64,000 nucleotides of DNA from Dasyornis broadbenti. Its lineage: Eukaryota > Chordata > Aves > Passeriformes > Dasyornithidae. Of the stretch, positions 37,987 to 49,560 are shown piece after piece. The stretch is from positions 1,759,863-1,823,862 of the forward strand of contig VZRN01006295.1 in NCBI GenBank assembly GCA_013397935.1, read 5' to 3'. The position numbers and the translations under genes are program-made. The notes beneath the pieces are model-generated. The model saw nothing but the letters and a program-made list of their open reading frames with translations. It had not been told where the DNA came from and did no database searches. Each line of letters opens with the position of its first letter. Position 1 is the first letter of the stretch.

Positions 37987-37991
37987 GACTG

Positions 37992-40700
37992 TTCAAATAC
38001 TAAAACTTATGCTAATTGACAAAAAGAAAGATTTTTTTTTGTTGGTTGTAAAAAGTCCCTGACATGAAATATGATTTATAAAAAACACTATTTGAAATTA
38101 AATTGAAACTCTGGTGCCTATACATGCTAGAAATTGTTTGTTTAAACATGTATACCCTGTTACAAACCATGTGCTTTAATTAGAATTTGCTTTCAGTTCA
38201 GTCTATCAACTTCCATAAGCTACATCCTGAGGATGCAAATATTTCTTTGTGACTATTCAGTTTCCAAACATTCACTCTACAAGCTACACATTTTTAATCT
38301 AAATAAATAGTAATGTAAATTTAACCTGAATGAAGTAATAAATAAAATAATTCAATTTTAAATTAGTTTTATGAGACTATTCAAAGTACTTGGTCTCAGT
38401 GATAAGTTTGGTATTGACAATATATGTACATAATTACCTAAACCTCTAACAGCAAAGTAAATTATTTTTACAAGAAAATTTTATGACTTGTCGTGTGATG
38501 TTGCTGATGGAAAAATCTGACCATAAATACTGATGTGAGAAATACCCTTTTAATATTTTTTCACTTTGACAATTAGGAGAAGGTATTGTTCTGTGTAAAA
38601 TAATATAAATATTATTTTCGTGTGGATAAAAGGAAATGAGTGTCTGTATATCACAAGAAAAAAATGTCCATCCTTCTTTTATTAATTCTTAAATGTGGAT
38701 TTAAGAGATTTTAAAACACCATTTCAAAGATTTCTCACAATTTTACTATGAGGACATTCAAATGGAAAACCGTTTTTGTTTTTTGTGGTTTTTTAGTTCT
38801 GTTCACATTTTCTCCTTTTAAATTTTTCAGTGTAACTAACATTGAATTATGATTCACAAAATCTTATACTGGTACCAGTTTTTCAGGTGAAATTTTGCCA
38901 AACCCCATTTTCTTCCTTTGTTGTTTTTCAGCTCTTTCCCACCTTGCATGATCCATGTAATATAGGCAAACATTAAATAAAATCATGAATATGAAAAGCT
39001 TTTGTGACTGCCAGTGGTAGCTGCTGAGATAAAATTTTTTTTGTCTACATAATTTCTCATGTTTAAGACCATGGGAACTCCAGGAAATATTGTCATCCTG
39101 CTCCCTATTCAGCTCTTTACTCTCTGTCTGCAGGTGGAACTGGTACCATAGTATTGCCTAGATATATATTTTAAGGAATTTTAATGATGGATCATCCCTG
39201 CTCTGCACAGTTTTCCTCCTGTTTCTTCCAAAAGTATGAAGGTGCAGATTGCTGACTGAAGGGTGTTTTTCACATATATAGTGCTCATATAGTATCCAAA
39301 CATGAAAATTAACATGTGTAGTTGTAGGTTTCCACTGTTGCAGTGTAACTCACATCCAGTACCAGAAAATATGTAATCCAATACCAGAAACCATTTTTCC
39401 TACTTTTCTTCCTTTTTTTTTTTTCCTTTCAAGACAACAGAACATGGTTATGGACTGATTTATAATGATTTCTTATGAAGATGTCATGTCTATGGTTCTT
39501 GCTGTCTTTAAAGTCATTGACTAGACAAAAGAAATTGAAACTCTTACACTAAAACAAAAGTGTCCCTTCTTGCAGATTTTCAGCTTTTATATTTACTTTT
39601 CTTCTTAATTTTCCAGTTTCATGCTTGCCTTTTTTTTCCGTAATGTGTTTAGGAATAGAATGGGAATGCGATATCCCATGGAAAAAACACTTTCCTATTT
39701 TTCTTAAGTCAGCAAACCTGAATGTGACGGTGGTCAAGCTTAACAAGAATAAAGCTGGATAAAATTGAACTCTTTCAAAGTAATCTTGTTTGTTTTTTGG
39801 TTTTTTTCCTATGTGATAAGCTCTAGCTCAGACTCCTAAGTAGAAGGCAATGAGCAAATAGGAAGTGGACAGATAAAGATGCCCTCCTATCTCAGCAGAA
39901 ACTTGCTGATGAGGCATGCCTTGTATCTTCTAGCTTCTGAATTTGTATGTATATTTATACTTGAGCATCATCTTATTTCTACAGCACGCCGTCAACTTTG
40001 TCACATTAAATGAAAAGGAGGTTAGCATACACGTTGTTTAGCCCCATACAGAATAGTCTGTCATAGTTAGCCTCACACTGAAGGATGTTGAGAAACTGCA
40101 GAAAATAGATTTTGATTGTTAAATTGTTGAAGACACAAACTATCTTTCAGAGCATGTAGATACTATATGTTGGAATCCTTGGGGTAGACATACAGCAAGA
40201 AGGAAAAAAATCAAAAACAACCCACACCAGGAACATGTGGACCTTTATGCTAAATATGTATATATATATATAGTTTTCATGTACATATATATATACGTAT
40301 AAATTGCTTGTGGCAGTCTGGTTTGCTTCAAGGCTGTAAGCTCTTCAGAGCTGGGATTGTATTTCATATGGCCTGTGTATTATAACATCTATAATCCTGG
40401 TAAAGAATGAAAAGTGATGTAACTAGTAGTAATTTCTTTGTTGCCCTGGTTAGATAGTTTTTCAGCAGTTCACTAGGAAATATCATGTACCGCACTCCAG
40501 AAATATTTATGATTATGTTGATCTCTTGAAAATAACTCTAATTAAAAGTGTTTATCTGTTTTTTTCTGCAAATGAACAAACAGTCTTTTTCAAACTCTAC
40601 CTCTTTTAAATCAGACCCCCTAGCTCTGAAACTTTTATGAAGACACCTTTGAAGACACCACATCTTTGACTTTTCACTGCCTGAATAACAGAAGTACCAT
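37992..40700. other. Unannotated stretch
   Basis: AT-rich, with two TA-rich dinucleotide tracts near 40255-40300. No element or credible frame was recognised. Confidence 0.55.
40255..40300. repeat. Paired (TA)n tracts
   Basis: Two runs of alternating T and A, each about ten bases or more, are separated by a short non-repeat spacer. An ordinary AT microsatellite. Confidence 0.85.
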
Positions 40701-40962
40701 TGTCCTGGGTTTAGCTGGGAAAGTTAATTTTTTTCCTAGCTGCTGGTACAGTGCTGTGTTTCGGGTTTTAGGATGATAATAATGTTGATAACACGCTAAC
40801 ATTTTAGTTGTTGCTGAGCAGTGCCGCCCTAAGTCAAGGAGTTTTCTGTTTGCCATGCTCTAACAGTGACCAGGTCTGCAATAAGCCAGGAGGGAGCATG
40901 GCCGGGACAGCTGACCCAAACTGGCCAAAGGGATATCCAATACCACAGAACATCATGTCCAA

Positions 40963-40970
40963 TATATAAA
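40963..40970 (+). promoter_or_regulatory. TATA box of the 40.7-kb LTR
   Basis: A perfect TATATAAA stands upstream of the expected R region and about 200 bases before the AATAAA. It is the element that would direct RNA polymerase II start in an active LTR. Whether this copy is active cannot be read from sequence. Confidence 0.65.
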
Positions 40971-41167
40971 CTGGGGGCAGTTGGATGGTAAGGGCTGTTT
41001 GCTTCTCAGGGACAGGCTGGGCATCAATCAGTGGGCAGTGAGCAATGGTTTTGTGCATCACTCATCTTGGGTTCTACTCCTCTCCTTTTGTTATCTTCCT
41101 TTTCATCATCATCACTCTTATTGTTATGGTTGTTATTATTATTACTACATTTTTCTTTATTTCAGCT

Positions 41168-41173
41168 AATAAA
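41168..41173 (+). terminator. AATAAA poly(A) signal of the 40.7-kb LTR
   Basis: An intact hexamer following the T-rich segment, in the standard position for this LTR family. Confidence 0.65.
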
Positions 41174-41311
41174 CTGTTTCTATCTCAACCCACAGGTTTT
41201 ACCTTGTTCTGATTCTCCTTCCTATCCCGCCGGGAGAGGGGAGGGGAGAAGTGAGGGAGTGAGCAAGCAGCTGTGTGGTGGTTAGTTGCTAGCTGTGGTT
41301 ATACCACAACA

Positions 41312-44300
41312 CTTAGAAGGCCAAGACTGAAAATATCTTGCAACCAACAAATCTTACTCTTTTTGATTTAATAAGTAGTGACCCTCTTCAGTGACCCTTG
41401 GACCACTGTATTGTAATGAACATTCAGCTCTTTCTGAGTGGTGCAAAAATTACCATTGAGAAAGACTGTTTTGATGTGAACATCTGTATGTACCTCTCCT
41501 GGTAATGGCTGTAAATTTGTTGTAAAGTTTTCCTTTAAACAACAAAATAAAGCCTTTGATAGATATTTTGCCTCTAGAAATTTTGCTTTCCAGATTCAAT
41601 GCCAAAATTTAAACATTTATATTTCTACAAAGGTTCTGAATAGGAGAGACATTTACTTTACAAAGCTTAACAACCCTGCATTTGGTTACTTTGTGTTCTC
41701 CATACAAGATGAAAAGCTGGATTTAGATTATTGTCTGTTCCTTCACCATTAGGGTGAAAGGTCTTCTTTTGCTTCAACATTTGACAAATATTTCTGAGTG
41801 GGTCTTCTGAAGTTTTCTAATCAAATCTTTGTTTCCTTATCTGTTTTTACTTAATATGACGTCTCCAGCTTAAATTTACAAATAGATTCTAAATTCAACC
41901 CTTCTGTCACAAAACACTCTGCAAGAGTCTAAGATGTTCTCATCTAAATATTTTCTAACTGAATTTTTGAGGTTTTTTAGGTATTTTCCTGTGTCTAATG
42001 CTTATGATAATTCCCTTGCATTTTGGAATAAAGCAATTTTAATTGCTTATTTTAAGAATGATTCTCTTTAAACATATTGCTGATTTCACAAAAAGGTCTT
42101 TCGAGTTTGTTTTATAACACTTTCCAAGGGCACAGTATACCCTAGCTCTCTTTAATTCTGTAGAGTTTGATATCTATTGCAAAAAACTGCTACTCATTCT
42201 TTTTTGAAAGTAGACTTGGCCAGCGGTATTTGCCATCAATTTGTAGAAGTCTCCAAATGTTTTGTGCATGTCTTGTGAACTTTTGTTTCATATTTTTCAA
42301 ATTAGCCAAAGGTGTCATACTCTTCTGACCTTCGAAATGGAAGCAAAATGGGAAGTGTGCCTTTTGTTTCCTTATGTTGTCAGAGGTGGCCTCAAATACA
42401 TAAAATTTAAACTTCCAAAACATTCTGTGTGCATTTGTTTTTGGTTTTTTTTTCATTAGAAATGTCCGACTGTAATGTGCTGGTCAATGCATAAAAGGAC
42501 ACTTTTGAGAAACTGAAGTTCATTTGTACCATAATGAAATCTAAGCAGTTTCTTTCTAACATTCAAGTTGAATGTTGAGAAGTGAGTTATTCTTCAGACC
42601 TTTGTTTTCCTTACTTAGTCCTGGTTTGCATCCAAATGCAAACAAAATAGGAAAATAGATATATGAAAAACTTAGAAACCTCAGGTTTTGTGTTCCAAAA
42701 CCCCCTCTGTTTAATTTTTCAATATAAAAAATTGTTCTATTATAGTTATTCATTATTTTGGACACATTTCACTCTTTTACAAGAAGATGGATACATTAAT
42801 TTATTTCCTTTTATATCTGGGTAGGCAATGCCAGTCTGATCATCCGTCCTTACATGATTCTTCATTTTGCTAGAAAGCCAATGGGAACTGAGGAATATTT
42901 TTCTCTCAAAGAAACTATGTCAGCTGCTTCCCACACTATTACTTTTATGTGGCTGCTGATTTTACTCTCCTGTGTGTTTTCTATCAAGTAGTAATGTCAG
43001 GTCTGGCAGCTAAATTTCTTCTGGTCTTTTTTAAAATGAATAAAGGCATTGTATTATTCACCTTCCAATCCTCTGTTATCAAGGCACTACCGGAGCACAG
43101 TTTGTATGCAGAAACTCTTGGACTGCCAATTCTGGAGGAAAGCCCAGTCTGTCTACCTTTATTCTGCTTTTGGATGAAACCAGTCTCAAAGAGGTGGTGC
43201 TCTGATGACACAAACTGGAACAGTGCGGGGTAATATTGCACCTCAGTGCCAAAATACAATTGTGAGGGAGGTGGCTGGAAGGTACAAAGACCTTAGAGCA
43301 AGAAAACCTGAGGACTAGTGGTCTGAGGAATGGAACTGGACAGTGATGTTTCCTCAATGACCACACCTGACCACTCTTCACAGGTTGGTTGATGTGTAGA
43401 AGGTTTGCATAAATAAAAAATGGTTTATTTGGTATTCTGCATCACATTCAGGCAGATTATGGAGGTAGATATACAGCAAGAAAATGGAGGGGTTTTCAGC
43501 AGTCATATTTTTCCTTACTGCGTTTCAATGTTATCTTTTCCACCATGACACTGTTCTTGGTGATCAGGGCCAACATTCAGTACTTTAGGTCTCTTCTTTT
43601 GGTTTTTTTTCATCTTATATGATTCTTTACGAAATGGTGCTGCCTTCTTACAGGTGTTTTATCTACTATAACTTCAGCTTAATATTTAACTGTTGTTAAA
43701 GGAAACATTTATTTAATTGCTAGCAGTCTACTATGGATATCTTGGAGTTAGACATTTCAGTAAATAATGCTGTTCTGCAGAAGAAATTAAATGTTTGTAT
43801 TCTGAATAATGCTGTTCTGCTGAAGAAATTAAATGTTTCTATTTAAAAACCTTTCTCTTACCATCTTTCAGAAAGTTATTTCAAAATATAACTGCTGAGA
43901 AAAGCTTTACCTTAAGGTGTTTTGAATTGTGCTAAGTTGAAGACCACATAAAGATTCTTTGTGGAAGGTACAACAGGATTGTACTATAGTGTTGCTATAA
44001 TTTAATTGGACTTCTGAATGTCCTTTGAAAGTCCCATTTCAGAATGAAATTATGATTTTTCTTCTTTTCTTTTAGTAATACTTAGACATTTCAGCTTGTA
44101 TTTGAGTAGAGACTTCAAGCTGCTATGTGTACTTAAGTAATAAAAGCACGTAACTTGTGTATTTTAATACCAAAGAACTATATCCGTAGAAGTGCAAGAA
44201 ACAAGTTTATTTTAAGAGACAGAGGACACTACTATGCATCAAGATGTAAGCTTCAATTAACTTCCCATAGTTCAAAACTCTCTTAAATCAAGCGTTTGTT

Positions 44301-46207
44301 TATTTATTTTCTTGAAGTTGTTATCAAGTAAAAAAGTTTCCATCATCTAGTTTTAAAATAATGCTTTCTGCCAATCTGTTATCTAAAACATCAAATTTTT
44401 TTATATCTATGTGCAAATTAGATCTGTGCTTATCCACTTCTTGAACATAATAAGTTACAAACAAACACACCAGGATGATTTGCCTTTCAAACTCCATTTT
44501 AGGAGATAAATTTACTTCTTTCAGCTTCTCAGTAGACGTGATTTTTTTTTTATCTTACACAAATAATACTGAAAATAAACCATGAAGAAATGTCAATGTT
44601 TAAGTAAATATATATATATATTTACACAGAATTTAAAAGATATGTATTTATTACCACATTTTGGAATAGAAGGGAAATCTATAATGCTGTTTTATTTTGA
44701 AGGACTTATTAGTGATCTGAAATAAAATCTAAGATATTATAGGCATTGATATGAAGGTTTTTGCATCCTAAAGAAGATTACGGAGAGCAGATAGATCTAA
44801 CAACACTGGAAAAAAGTTCCAAAAGCTATATTTGTTTTAAGGTGCTGAGTAAGATCTCTTTCAGCTGAGTTCTTTTTTTTTTTTCATCTTGAGCTCCACT
44901 GCAAATATTTGTATTAATCCTACAACAAAACTGTTATCTAAGTTTTGTATTGCTTTCTGAGAAAAGAGCCTTTGTGACTTTCAAGATTTCTAGATGGGGC
45001 ATATCAGTTAGTAGCTGTGTGAATAATGACACTTCTCACAGTATGTTATCACTGACACATTCAGGTATTTCATACCAAAGTAATTATAATTTAGCATCTA
45101 AAAGCTGAGGCTAATGAAAAACCAAGGTTTTCCATTAAATAAAGGTATTAATGTCTGCAGAATGCTAGATATCTGGAGTATTGTTTTATCTTGTGATTTT
45201 ACTGATCTACCATTAATAATACAAATTAAATTAGAACATTTAAGTTATAAAAATTATGTCCAAAATAGTATCAAGACATTCACCTGAAGACCCATTAACA
45301 AAGTACATTGTTCCAGTGGCAAGAAGGCTTGCAAAATGGAAAATTGCTATATCCAATCTGTGATCTGTGAAACTCCATCATAAGAGAATTGATATGTGAA
45401 CTTTACAAATACGGTGTCTTCAGAAATAAATCTGTACTTATTAATTCAGTGGTGTATGGAATCCTTGCCTCAATGAGTAAACAAAAATTGAGTGGAAAAC
45501 TTTGAAATCTCTTTCACTATCTAATAAAAAGCATTTCTATTTTGAACATCTGTATTCCTATTCCAGCACAAAATGTTCTTGCAAATTCTCATACCAAGCA
45601 TGTAGTTTCACTATTTATACCACCCTCTGTTTAGCCTTTAACTTAAACACTCCTTTAAAATCTCCATTACCCAGGGTTGCCTTCCCTTCTGCCTTTCCTG
45701 ATCTCTTTCAAATGCCCTTTTCTGAGTAGGTTCAGCAGCCAGCTCTGTTAGCCTACTGCCTTCACCTGCAGAGACTCAGCTGCAGCGCTTTATGGAAGCT
45801 CCTTCTCCCACCTGCAACAGTCAGCAGGAAATGCTGCTGAAAAGTATTATGAAGCCTCACTCATTTTGGATGTATAACCCGAAGAGTGATTCCTACTGCT
45901 AAGAAAAAAGGTGGTTTTATTTCAACAATATTTTCTTCTCTGAAGTCTCCTGGATAATCTGAATTATTGCACTGTATACAAGGCTAAAAAGAATGGATGG
46001 TGGTGTGGTGACACTGTTTAGTTGTGGGTTTGGGGCTTGTGTGGGGTTGTTTTGAAAAATAAAGGAATTTTGCTTTCCAGTTTCAGTTTGTGAAAGCATC
46101 CAAATTAAAGGATAACTGGAATCACACATGAACTTCTAGATCTCAGTTTTCATATGTGACTACAGGTTCTGGGTTTGTCTACTTGTGTCTTGATTTATTT
46201 TACAAAG
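41312..46207. other. Unannotated stretch with one tandem duplication
   Basis: It contains a 42-bp tandem duplication (43763-43845) and a (TA)n tract (about 44606-44622). The part at 42930-43260 is GC-richer. Its plus strand near 43040-43080 faintly recalls an old CR1-like reverse-transcriptase segment, but this was too weak to annotate. Frames of up to 100 codons there lie on both strands. Nothing else was seen. Confidence 0.5.
43763..43845. repeat. 42-bp tandem duplication, two copies
   Basis: The unit starting 'aataatgctgttctgc' at 43763 is repeated at 43805. The copies differ by two substitutions over their shared length before the second ends, so the duplication is fairly recent by the standard of the surroundings. 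Confidence 0.95.
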
Positions 46208-49200
46208 TCCCAGAACTGTAGAATTGTTTAGGTTGGAAAAGGCCTTCATGATTATCAAGTCCAGCTGCTAACCCAGCATAACCAAATATAGCAATAAATC
46301 ATATTCCAAATGCCACATCTATGTCTTTTAAATATTTCCAGGGATGGTCACTCCACCACTTTGTTGAACAGCCTGTTCCAATGCTTGACAACCCTTTCAG
46401 TGAAGAAATTTTTTGTAATAGCCAAACTAAACCTTCCCTTGTGCAACTTGAGACCATTCCCTCTTGCTTGTTAGTGAGAAGAGACTGACTCCCCACCTCA
46501 TTACGACCTTCTTTCACATCATTGTAGAGAGTGATAAGGTCCCCATTTTGATTCTTTTTCTCCAAGCTAAAAAACCTCAGAGCTGAAGCCTCATCTCCTG
46601 AGTCTGGTGCTCCAGACCCTTCCTCAGCTTTGTTGCCCTTCCCTGGACACACTCCAACATCTCAATGTCTCTTTTGTAGTGAGATGCCCAGAACTGGACA
46701 CAGGAAATGAGGTGTGACCTCACCAGTGCCAAGTACAGGGGGAAAATCCCTGCCCTGGTCCTGCTGGCCACACTAGTGCTGATACAGGCCAGGATGCCAT
46801 TGACTTTCTTGGCCACCTGGGCACACGCTGGCTCATGTTCAGCTGCTGTCAATCAGCACCCCCATGTCCTTTTCTGCTGGGCCACTTTCCAGCCTCTCTG
46901 TGCCCAGCCTGTAGCGCTGCCTGGGGTTGTTGTGACCGAAGTGCAGGACCCAGTAGTTGGCCTTTTGAACCCCTTACAGCTGGCCTTGGCCCATTGATCC
47001 AGCCTGTCCAGATCCCTATGCAGAGCCTGCCTACCCCCCAGCAGATTAACACTCCTGCCCATCTTGGCGTCATCAGCAAACTGATAGAGGGTACACTTGA
47101 TCCCTTCATCCAGGTCATTGATAAAGACATTAATTCTGACTGGCCACAACACTGAGCCCTAGGGAAAACCACTTGCAACAGGCCACCAACCAGATTTAAC
47201 TCCATTTACCATAATTCTCTAAACCTGGCAATCCAGCCAGATTTTTATCTTAAAAACAGTACACTTGTCCACACCATGAGCAGCCACTTTTTTGAGAAAA
47301 ATGCTATGGGATATAGTATCAAAGATTTTACTAAAGCCCTGGTAGATAACATCCTCAACATTTCCCTCATTCACTAAGGAGTTCACCTTCCTATAGAAGG
47401 GGATCAGGTTGGTCAAGTAAGACCTGCCTTTCATAAACTCATCTTGGCTGAGCCTGATTTCATGGTTGTCCCGCATGCGCTGTGTGATGGTGATGCCTGA
47501 TGGGTTTTTAGGTCTTTTTCTTTTATACCTTTTAAACTTTTCTTATACCCTGAATACATTTTAAACCCTTTAAACACATATTTCTTGTACCCTTTACACA
47601 TATCCCTTGTACCCTAGTCCCACATACCTATAACTCTTGTAGTCTGATATGTAGCTTAGTTTGGGGGTCCTACCAAGCAAGAAGACGAAACATACGCAGT
47701 GAGACGTCAACAGCTCTACACTATCTCAGAGCTGTAGGCTCCAACCTTGATGGGTCTCTTTCTCTGGAACATGTTTCTGTAAACTAGACTGGAATTCCTT
47801 TGGGGGGGGCTGAGGGGTTTAGGGGGACGGTTACTCAATCTATCACATTCCTTATTGGGGATTTTAGATTGATATGCTAATTTGTGAAGTCCATAAAAAT
47901 GTATACTGAGGATTACTCGGGGGCTTAGCCTGTTCCTGTACCTGCATGGACCCGTGCTCTGAGTTCATGGCACTTGGACGCATGGTGGGGCCCAGGTGCC
48001 TGCCGCCGTATTTCCATCTGTAACGGGCTTTGCTCCAAGGATCCTAGTAAAACCAAGGTAAATACCCTTTTCCCTGCTACTGCTGTGTCTGCCTCAATTT
48101 TTTTTTACCACGGAAAAGGAATCAATGGCACTCAAAATTATCAGCTCTATGACCTTACCCAAGAACCAAGATCAGACTGCCTGGACTGCAGTTCCCTGAA
48201 TCCTCTGTCCTGGTCTTCTTGTAGCTGGGTGTTACATTTGTGAACTCCCAGTCACTTGGGACCTCCTCAGAAAGGATTGCTGGTAAATGACAAAAAATGT
48301 CTTGGTGAGCACTTTCAGCAGCTCCCTCAGTATCCTTGGGTTAATCTCATCCTGTTCCTTAGGCCAAATGGTGTTAGCAGGTCACCGACCATTTGCCCTT
48401 GGATTATGAGGGCTTCATGCTTCTCCCTGTCTTCCAGCTCAGGGGACTGCTATCCAGAGAACAACTGATCCTGCTATTAAAGACTGAGCAAAGAAGGTAT
48501 TAAGCACCTCAGACTTCTCCTCATTATTTGTGACTATGTTTTACCCTGCATCCAAAAAGGATGGAGATTTTCCTTAGTCCTTTCCTTTCTTTTGTCACTT
48601 ATGTATTTATATAAACATTTTATTGTCTTTTACAGCAGTACCCAGATTAATTTCTGGTTGGAGTTTTGGCCTTCTAATTTTCTCCTTGCATAACCTAATG
48701 AAATCCTTGTAGTCTTCCTGAGTTGCTTTCCAATACTTCCGGAGATTATAAACTCTCCTGTATTTTCTGAGTTCCAGCCAAAACTCTCCATTCAGCCAGG
48801 ATGCTTTTCCTCACCATTCGCTCATCTTTCAGTATGTGGGGATGCCCTGCTTCTGTGCTTTTCATATTAATTTCATGAAGAATGTCCAGCCTTACTGGAC
48901 TCCTCTGCCCTTCAGGACTGCCTCCCAAGGGACTCTCCCAACCAGTCAGCCAAAGCTTGCCCTTCGGAAGGCCAAGGTGGCAGATCTGCTGACCCCTCTC
49001 CTTACTTCTCTGAGAATCAAAAACTACCATCACATTATCACAACACCCAAGATGGCCTCCAACCATCACATCTGCCACCAGTCTTTCTCTGTTCACAGAC
49101 AGTCCAGTGGCCACCTTTCCCTCGCTCCTTCACTCACCAACTGTGTCAGGAAGTTAATCTTCCAAACACTCCAGGAAGCTCTCAAACTGTTTCCTCTCTG

Positions 49201-49560
49201 CTATATTTTATTTCCAGCAGACATCTCATCCCAGAAGTTGAAGTCCCCCATGGTGAGGCTTCTCCCAACTGCTTATAGAATATTTCATCTGTCTCTTCAT
49301 TGTGGTTGGGGGTCTATAACAGACTCCCATCAGTATATCCGTCTCAATGTCCTTCCCTCTCATTCTTACCCATAAACTCTCAACTCTATGCACGAGTCAT
49401 CCCACCATATTTCTGTGATGGCTGCTGTGTCATAGTTTACCTGCTGCACAATGGTTTCCAGCTCCTCCTGTCTGTTGCCCATACACAAGTATCAGTGTAG
49501 ATGCATTTCAGCTGGGCTATTAATCCTGTCACCTTCTTTGTGGGGGAACCCCCTAATTCC
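46208..49560 (-). repeat. Long CR1 LINE copy, endonuclease to 3' end, interrupted by an LTR
   Basis: The most complete CR1 in the window: about 2.7 kb of element on the minus strand, split at 47490 by a 634-bp LTR. In element order, from high to low coordinate, it contains: the C-terminal part of the apurinic-type endonuclease domain (about 49560-49200); the linker to the reverse transcriptase (49200-48490); the N-terminal part of the reverse transcriptase (48480-48129 and 47486-47220); the catalytic Phe-Ala-Asp-Asp motif (47069-47080); the C-terminal part (46990-46580); and the 3' UTR to the terminus at 46208. ORF2 is broken by stops and frameshifts. The 5' part (ORF1 and the start of the endonuclease) is missing, so it is a dead 5'-truncated insertion. 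The 179-codon plus-strand frame at 48836-49375 is its shadow. Confidence 0.92.
47491..48124 (+). mobile_element. Solo LTR nested inside the CR1, perfect 4-bp target duplication (ERV1-like)
   Basis: A 634-bp LTR begins TGATGCCTGATGG and ends AAAAGGAATCA. It is flanked by ATGG on both sides (47487-47490 and 48125-48128). Removing it and one ATGG rejoins CR1 sequence cleanly ('tgtgtgatgg' to 'cactcaaaat'), which fixes the boundaries. A 4-bp duplication and the TG...CA ends fit a class I, gamma-like retrovirus. Plus orientation is supported by a CATAAAA TATA-like element (47892-47898), an AGTAAA poly(A)-like signal (48046-48051) and a U5-like 'tgtctgcctcaattttt' end. A G-rich tract (47802-47826) lies in U3. 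It shares only its first eight bases (TGATGCCT) with the LTR at 27224-27644. Solo LTR: no coding region remains. Confidence 0.92.

Larger units (their letters stand above)
40701..41311 (+). mobile_element. Solo LTR of an endogenous retrovirus, ERVL-type avian family
   Basis: A 611-bp LTR on the plus strand, starting TGTCCTGGGTTTAGC and ending ATACCACAACA, so TG...CA. It matches an LTR family I know to be abundant in Neoaves. Cues in order: 'gctggtacagtgctgtg', 'gacccaaactggccaaag', the TATA box TATATAAA (40963-40970), 'gggctgggcatcaatc', a T-rich part with ATT/ATC triplets, the AATAAA signal (41168-41173) and 'ctatctcaacccacagg'. The five bases on each side differ (ACCAT and CTTAG), so no target duplication remains; it has decayed or the site was rearranged. 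It is a solo LTR without internal sequence. A related copy lies in opposite orientation at 57082-57682. Confidence 0.9.

Noticed and set aside
40696..41316. Target-site duplication for the 40.7-kb LTR
   Set aside because: The five bases on each side (ACCAT, CTTAG) do not match, and shifting the ends by a few bases does not help.
42940..43260. Possible ancient CR1-like reverse-transcriptase remnant
   Set aside because: Only two short phrases recall CR1 and they suggest different strands; too weak to annotate.
46853..47152. Minus-strand frame with a Phe-Ala-Asp-Asp motif as a host gene
   Set aside because: It is the degraded reverse transcriptase of the CR1 at 46208-49560, not a separate gene.
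48836..49375. 179-codon plus-strand open frame
   Set aside because: It is antisense to the endonuclease-to-reverse-transcriptase part of the CR1 at 46208-49560 and follows that element's composition; no independent sign of a gene.
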